From Elusimicrobiota bacterium (lineage in GTDB: Bacteria; Elusimicrobiota; Elusimicrobia; Elusimicrobiales; Elusimicrobiaceae), in contig JAIRLH010000016.1 in the NCBI GenBank assembly GCA_031259485.1, positions 1 to 10,169 on the forward strand: DNA of 10,169 bases. The letters are read 5' to 3'. Below the pieces are notes generated by a model that had not been told where the DNA came from, ran no database searches, and saw only the letters and a list, made by a program, of their open reading frames with translations. The translations under genes were made by a program, and so were the position numbers. Position 1 is the first letter of the stretch. Each line of letters begins with the position of its first letter. Shown here piece after piece: positions 5,849 to 10,169 of the stretch.

Positions 5849-7284
5849 TTTTCGCGCGATCCTGCGGCGGGCATTATTTTTTTGATTTCGTCGCCGATTA
5901 AATCCGCCTCCGGCCCGATAATTACCTGCGCGCTGCCTTTTATATTGTTGACAACTGCGCGCGCACCCGCGGCTTTGAGCGCGGTTTCGTCAATCTTACA
6001 GTTATCGTTAATTTCAACGCGCAGACGCGTGGCGCAGGCTTCAAGCGTTTTGATATTTTCTGCCCCGCCGAGGCCGCGCAAATATGCCGCCGCGCGTCCC
6101 CCTTCGGGTTTTGCGCACACGGGTGCGGCGTCAGGCGCGACGGTAGTTTTTGAGTCGTCTTCCCTCCCGGGCGTTTTGAGGTTCCAGAAACGTATCGCAA
6201 ACTTAAACACAAAGAAATAAAGCACGCCGTAAGCCAGCCCGACTGGAACCACAAGCCATGCATTCTGGCCGATATTATGGCTGAGAATATAGTCAAACAA
6301 ACCAGCGGAGAACATATACCCCGCCCGCACGTGCAGCAGGCTCATGATTACCATACTTATGCCCGAAAGCACGGCATGCAACACATAAAGCGGGAAGGCA
6401 AGGAACATAAAAGCAAATTCAATGGGCTCCGTTATTCCGGTGAGGAAAGAAGTCAATGCGGCCGAAAGCAAAATCCCGGCCGCAGCTTTGCGGTTTTGTT
6501 TATAGGCCTCGCTCACCATGGCCAGCGCGGCGGCGGGCAGGCCGAACATCATCACGGGGACGAAACCCGCCATGAAGGAGCCGGCCGACGGATCCCCCGC
6601 GAAAAAGCGCCACAAATCGCCGTGCTTGACGACGGTTACGCCCGCCTCAACCACGCTGTAATCGCCGAACTGAAAGTAAACAAGAGTATTAAGTATATGG
6701 TGCAGGCCCAGCGGCAGCAACAGCCTGTTGGCGAAACCCCATGAAAACAAACCAATCTCCCCCGACGATATTACCCAATTGCCGAAACGGCTTATCATAT
6801 CCTGAGCGGGCGGCCAAACATAATTGAAAATCAAAGCGTAAAAGATGGCAACAAAACCAGTTATTATGGGCACAAACCTGCGTCCGCCAAAGAAAGCCAG
6901 ATAAGAAGGCAGGCTTATATCTTTATATTTATTATAAAGGCCTCCGGCCGTTACGCCAATTATTATACCGCCGAAAACACCCATGCCCAAATCCGGGTTA
7001 AGCACTTTCATACCGGAAGTCATTACAACATAACCCACATAGGCGGATAAAGCCGCCGCGCCGTGCGATTCCTTGGCAAAGCCTATAGCCACGCCCAAAG
7101 CAAAAATAACGGGCAGATTGTTGAATACTGCATTGCCCGCCTCCGCCATGAAAGCAATATTCAGCATATCGTTCTGGCCAAGCCTGAGCAGCAGGCCGGC
7201 TATTGGCAATATCGCTATCGGCAGCATAAGCGATTTGCCCAACTTCACCAGAATATTGCCTAATTTTGAGACATGTTCTTTCAT
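5845..7284 (-). CDS. nagE: PTS N-acetylglucosamine-type permease EIICB (NagE-like, no EIIA domain)
   Basis: A 479-residue inner-membrane transporter that imports and phosphorylates a sugar, most likely GlcNAc to GlcNAc-6-P. The EIIC domain spans about 5-370 with around ten hydrophobic segments. It has the glucose-superfamily features SLMLPIAILPIAGLLLR (18-34), FFGGRRFVPIITG (131-143), GLHHILNT (193-200) and GITEPIEF (283-290), the last holding the sugar-binding Glu. A charged linker rich in Ala and Pro (370-395) leads to EIIB, with phospho-Cys C417 in LEACATRLRV. E. coli NagE has a C-terminal EIIA, but this protein ends after EIIB; the missing EIIA is the first domain of the gene upstream. 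A GGAG sequence five bases before the ATG supports the start. GlcNAc specificity is inferred from nagA and nagB in the same operon; glucosamine or glucose is less likely. Confidence 0.94.
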   Translation of the reverse strand: MKEHVSKLGNILVKLGKSLMLPIAILPIAGLLLRLGQNDMLNIAFMAEAGNAVFNNLPVIFALGVAIGFAKESHGAAALSAYVGYVVMTSGMKVLNPDLGMGVFGGIIIGVTAGGLYNKYKDISLPSYLAFFGGRRFVPIITGFVAIFYALIFNYVWPPAQDMISRFGNWVISSGEIGLFSWGFANRLLLPLGLHHILNTLVYFQFGDYSVVEAGVTVVKHGDLWRFFAGDPSAGSFMAGFVPVMMFGLPAAALAMVSEAYKQNRKAAAGILLSAALTSFLTGITEPIEFAFMFLAFPLYVLHAVLSGISMVIMSLLHVRAGYMFSAGLFDYILSHNIGQNAWLVVPVGLAYGVLYFFVFKFAIRFWNLKTPGREDDSKTTVAPDAAPVCAKPEGGRAAAYLRGLGGAENIKTLEACATRLRVEINDNCKIDETALKAAGARAVVNNIKGSAQVIIGPEADLIGDEIKKIMPAAGSREK

Positions 7285-7300
7285 ATCCTCTCCGTATCAG

Positions 7301-9781
7301 TTATAATTTAAATTTGGATTTTACGATTTCACGCGTCTGCCGCGCCTCCTGCATGGTTAAAGCCGCGGCAGCGGCTTCTTGACAGTCCGCAATATCAAGC
7401 GTGCGGATGAAAGCCTTGACGTCCGGTATCAGGCCGCCGACCACGCTCAAATCTCTTATGCCCAGTCCAAGCAATACCGGCACGGCCGTTATATCAGATG
7501 CCACCGCTCCGCAGACGCCCACCGGCCTTTCATATTTCAACGCGCCTTCAGCCGTCATTTTTATAAGGCGCAGCACGGCGGGGTTTAAGGTATCGGCCAG
7601 CGGGCTAAGCGCGTTGTGCCCTCTGTCTATGGCAAGCGCGTACTGCGTCAAATCATTCGTGCCGATGGAGAAGAAATCAACGTGTTTTGCAAACTCCGCG
7701 GCAAGTACGGCGGCGGAGGGCACCTCCACCATAATGCCGAGCGATACTTTTTTTACACCCAGCTTTTCCTGTTCGGCCGCGATGATTTGCTTGTAATTAA
7801 TAATCTCGTCAAGAAACCCCACCATGGGGAGCATTATCTGAGCAGCGCCGTGCGGGTTCACGCTCATTATGGCGCGCGCCTGCGCTTTAAAAAGCTCAAG
7901 GTGAAGTTTGTAATTGCGCACGCCGCGCAGGCCCATTATGGGATTTTCTTCCCGCGGGATATCTATATAGTCAAGCGGCTTATCGCCGCCGACGTCTAAA
8001 GTGCGGATTATAACGGGTTTGCCGCGCTGGCTGTCCGTTATTTTTTGGTAGAGTTCGTACTGCTCGGCCTCGCTTGGCGCTTGGCTGCCGGCAAATAAAA
8101 ATTCAGTGCGGACGAGGCCTATGCCCTCGGAGCCCTTTTCGGCCGCTTTTCTGGCTTCTTCAAGACTGCCGACATTGCCTTTGACGGTAATGGCCGTGCC
8201 GTCTTTGGTTACCGCCGGCTCCTGCGCGTGGCGCAGATTGACGGCGCGCGCGGCTTCCCGCGCGGCTTTTTGTTTTTTGATTTCCTCTATATTGGACGGA
8301 TTCAGCGTTATTTTGCCAAGTTCCGAATTTAAAATTATATCGCGGCCGGCCGGTATATCAAGCACGGCCTCGCCGGTTGCAAGTATCGAGGCAAGGCCCA
8401 TGTTTTTGAGCATTATAGCCACGTGCGAAGTGGGCGATCCGCCGGCAATAATCAAACCAGCCACATTATCGTTGAAAGACCCAAGCTCATAGGCCAGCAA
8501 ATCTTTTGCTATTACAATGCTGTCTTTGGGGAAGACCGGCGTCTCGTACTTTTTATCGGTAAGTTCAAAAAGGACGCGGGCTTCGGCGTTTTTATAGTCG
8601 TCCGCGCGCTCCTTCAGCAGTTTGTTGCCGGTGGCTTCAAGTATTTTTATGCTCTTTTCCACCGCGCCGCGCCAGGCGAAACCAGCGCTTTTGCCGCGCT
8701 TTATTATAGCTTCGGCCGTCCCAAGCAGGAATGGGTCTTCAAGTACTTCAAGGTGGGCGCGCAGGATTTCCTGTTTGGCGCCTTTACTGGCGGCGATTTC
8801 CTTTTCAAGCGCGGTCTTTACGGCCGCCGTGGCTTTTTGGAGTTTAGCGGATTGGGCTGCAGGGTCGGAAGCATTTTCTTCTATGTCAATATTCTGCTTT
8901 TTCAGCACGAAAGTTTTTCCTATCACCAACCCGGGGTAGGCCGGCACGCCGTAAAATTCAAGCTCTTTGGTAAAATCGTAATTCTGCTTTGCGGAGGTGC
9001 CACCGCCCTCATTAAGACCTTTTAAGATGGCTTCGCTGACGGCTTTAAGCGCGGCTTCCTTATCCGCGCCGGCGGCGGCTACCTGTATATTATCGTTATA
9101 ATCTATGGAAAGGCCCATAATCTCCACCATGCTTTTGGCATTGGCACGCTGCGCGCCCTTTATAATCTGTACTACGGTCTTGTCAAAACCCGCGGCAAGT
9201 TTTGCGATAAGCGACGCCGGCCTTGCATGAAAGCCGTTTTTATTTTTTACAGTAATTACGCGGGAAAGCGCAAAATCCTCCGGCTTGGTGACTGCGGCCT
9301 CCTGCTCCGGCACCACACCGGCACCCAGGGAGAATAAAAACTGTCCCGCCTGAATATCGCGGCCGGCTTCGGTTTTATTGAGCTCAATTTCAGGGCGGTT
9401 GGAAACTATTACCACTACCAGATTGCTTACGGCTTTCCTGCTTATCAAATCTCTGTCAAAGCCTATAAGCTTATCGCCCTGCTTCACCTGCCGACCGGCG
9501 GCGACGAAAGCGCTAAAGCCCTCTCCTTTCATATTAACCGTTTCAACGCCGATGTGGATAAGCACTTCTATGCCTTTGCTTTCAATAACTACGGCGTGGA
9601 AAGCCTTGTGCAGAGTTTTGACAATACCGTCAAAAGGAGCGTAAATAAAATTGGAGGAGGGATTTACTGCAAGGCCGTCACCCAGCATTTTTTCGGCAAA
9701 GACGGGATCCGGCACTTCGGACAGCGGGACTACAACGCCGCTTGCAGGTGAAAAAACCGACAAGTTTATATCTGTTTCCAT
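7301..9781 (-). CDS. nagF: EIIA(Glc-type)-HPr-enzyme I fusion phosphotransferase (NagF-like)
   Basis: An 826-residue cytoplasmic protein that carries the soluble PTS chain on one chain: PEP to EI to HPr to EIIA, then to the EIIB of the next gene. EIIA covers about 1-150 with H62 and the phospho-site H76 (LIHIGVETV). HPr covers about 172-260 with phospho-His H185 (GFHARPA) and a Ser46-like S217 (ANAKSM). EI covers about 275-826 with phospho-His H453 (GGSPTSHVAIM). Its PEP site residues are R558 (GLVRTEF), R593, E686 (GIMVEVP), N709-D710 (IGTNDLTQY), R720 and C757 (GVCGAV). The order matches Pseudomonas NagF. A GTG two codons upstream (9787) is only one base from AGGGAG, whereas the ATG at 9781 is seven bases from it; the ATG is chosen. 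First gene of the operon, 16 nt before nagE. Every catalytic residue looks present. Confidence 0.94.
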   Translation of the reverse strand: METDINLSVFSPASGVVVPLSEVPDPVFAEKMLGDGLAVNPSSNFIYAPFDGIVKTLHKAFHAVVIESKGIEVLIHIGVETVNMKGEGFSAFVAAGRQVKQGDKLIGFDRDLISRKAVSNLVVVIVSNRPEIELNKTEAGRDIQAGQFLFSLGAGVVPEQEAAVTKPEDFALSRVITVKNKNGFHARPASLIAKLAAGFDKTVVQIIKGAQRANAKSMVEIMGLSIDYNDNIQVAAAGADKEAALKAVSEAILKGLNEGGGTSAKQNYDFTKELEFYGVPAYPGLVIGKTFVLKKQNIDIEENASDPAAQSAKLQKATAAVKTALEKEIAASKGAKQEILRAHLEVLEDPFLLGTAEAIIKRGKSAGFAWRGAVEKSIKILEATGNKLLKERADDYKNAEARVLFELTDKKYETPVFPKDSIVIAKDLLAYELGSFNDNVAGLIIAGGSPTSHVAIMLKNMGLASILATGEAVLDIPAGRDIILNSELGKITLNPSNIEEIKKQKAAREAARAVNLRHAQEPAVTKDGTAITVKGNVGSLEEARKAAEKGSEGIGLVRTEFLFAGSQAPSEAEQYELYQKITDSQRGKPVIIRTLDVGGDKPLDYIDIPREENPIMGLRGVRNYKLHLELFKAQARAIMSVNPHGAAQIMLPMVGFLDEIINYKQIIAAEQEKLGVKKVSLGIMVEVPSAAVLAAEFAKHVDFFSIGTNDLTQYALAIDRGHNALSPLADTLNPAVLRLIKMTAEGALKYERPVGVCGAVASDITAVPVLLGLGIRDLSVVGGLIPDVKAFIRTLDIADCQEAAAAALTMQEARQTREIVKSKFKL

Positions 9782-9833
9782 TTTCACACTCCCTAAACCT
9801 ATTAATATCCCGCCGAATTATATTAAACATTTT

Positions 9834-9854
9834 TATCTTTATATTGTAAAGATA
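9834..9854. promoter_or_regulatory. Perfect inverted repeat, candidate operator for the nag operon
   Basis: TATCTTTA (9834-9841) and TAAAGATA (9847-9854) form a perfect 8-bp inverted repeat around the 5-bp centre TATTG. It lies about 53 nt upstream of the nagF start and covers the candidate -10 element, the expected site for a dimeric repressor. The AT-rich half-sites and 21-bp span would suit a ROK/NagC-like or LacI-like regulator. No such gene is in the window, so the binding protein is unknown. Confidence 0.5.
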
Positions 9855-9870
9855 TGGAAAAACTGGGCAA
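9843..9870 (-). promoter_or_regulatory. Candidate promoter of the nag operon
   Basis: On the minus strand TTGCCC (9865-9870) and TACAAT (9843-9848) are 16 bp apart, predicting a leader of about 55 nt before nagF. The match is fair: four of six and five of six. A second perfect TATAAT (9817-9822) lies closer to the gene but has no good -35 element. The -10 sits inside the inverted repeat 9834-9854, which supports a regulated promoter here. Confidence 0.4.
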
Positions 9871-9977
9871 TAATAAAATAGCATAGATTATAGAGTTAGA
9901 TAAAAAAATTTTCGGAATATCCTATTTAAAGGCAGTTACGAGTCATTGCGCTGAAGCTTATTGTCATTCGTCTCTTT

Positions 9978-10022
9978 TGTCATTCTACGACTGAGGGGCT
10001 TTGCCCCTCGCGCAGAATGACA
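9978..10022. repeat. Nested palindromic repeat (REP/MITE-like)
   Basis: An outer 9-bp inverted repeat TGTCATTCT (9978-9986)/AGAATGACA (10014-10022) encloses a 7-bp inner one, GAGGGGC (9993-9999)/GCCCCTC (10003-10009), with a TTT loop. GTCATT occurs twice more just to the left (9942-9947 and 9963-9968). CTGAAGC (9951-9957) and GCTTCAG (10060-10066) are a further inverted pair around it, possibly by chance. On the + strand the hairpin is followed by TTTTCTC, so it might also end a transcript entering from the left. It looks like a dispersed intergenic element. Confidence 0.6.
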
Positions 10023-10169
10023 GTTTTCTCTATAATTATTTAAAGACTCTCCGCGTAGTGCTTCAGTTTTCAAGAATCTAACAAAGTTATATCTAGACAA
10101 ATCTGTAAAACATCAAAGAGATATGAGACAATTAGGATAATTGAGCCGCGCAGATTTTTAAGAAAATAT

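Larger units (their letters stand above)
9782..10169. other. Intergenic region upstream of the nag operon, no gene seen
   Basis: This AT-rich 388-nt stretch holds the nagF ribosome site (AGGGAG), the candidate promoter and operator, and the nested palindromic repeat. I find no open frame of convincing length or start on either strand and no tRNA or recognised RNA. From 10067 to the window end I see nothing I can name. Confidence 0.7.

Noticed and set aside
8423..9025. 200-codon + strand open frame opposite nagF
   Set aside because: It lies entirely antisense to the EI domain, whose active-site motifs are intact, and has no recognisable domain.
9782..9787. GTG at 9787 as the nagF start
   Set aside because: It leaves only one base between AGGGAG and the start codon; the ATG at 9781 has a normal seven-base gap.
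9942..10022. CRISPR-like repeats (three GTCATT copies)
   Set aside because: The shared unit is only six to eight bases, spacing is uneven, and there is no repeat-spacer pattern or cas gene.

Overview
The window reads as chromosomal DNA from a fermentative bacterium with a two-membrane or at least lipoprotein-bearing envelope. It carries PTS-driven amino-sugar catabolism genes, a lipoprotein signal on the NagZ-like enzyme, and a bacterial tRNA-Ser with no encoded CCA. Coding DNA is moderately GC-rich from about 950 onward and intergenic DNA is very AT-rich. The taxon cannot be fixed from this window. An Elusimicrobiota-like anaerobe would fit, but that is a guess from gene style and from the repeat near 10 kb.

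Left end (1-750): the 3' end of a UvrD/PcrA-family helicase gene on the + strand, truncated by the window, ends at 446. A hairpin at 603-639 lies between it and a convergent tRNA-Ser(CGA) gene on the minus strand (664-748). This flank is visibly more AT-rich than the rest. Next comes a lone + strand gene (948-1652) for an AlkD-like DNA alkylation repair protein. Its near-consensus promoter sits so close to the ATG that the mRNA may be leaderless. A GC-rich stretch with competing hairpins (1669-1700) separates this gene from the convergent operon.

The bulk (9781 down to 1740, minus strand) is one tightly packed six-gene operon for N-acetylglucosamine uptake and use. In transcription order it holds: (1) NagF-type EIIA-HPr-EI fusion; (2) NagE-type EIICB permease without its own EIIA; (3) NagB deaminase; (4) NagA deacetylase; (5) a family 2 glycosyltransferase; (6) a lipoprotein NagZ-like family 3 glycosidase. 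Genes overlap by 4 or 20 nt, abut, or are separated by 10-16 nt. The genes form a near-complete route. The surface-anchored glycosidase would release GlcNAc from muropeptides or chito-oligosaccharides. The EIIA-HPr-EI fusion passes phosphate from PEP to the permease, which imports GlcNAc as GlcNAc-6-P. NagA removes acetate and NagB yields fructose-6-P plus ammonia. The glycosyltransferase is the one member without an obvious place in this route.

Right end (9782-10169): non-coding. It has the presumed operon promoter with a perfect 8-bp inverted repeat (9834-9854) that looks like an operator, then a nested palindromic repeat (9978-10022) containing a GTCATT-type motif. I see no gene there and no regulator for the operon in the window. 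Most of the window is ordinary metabolism; I do not see convincing evidence for a wholly new system.
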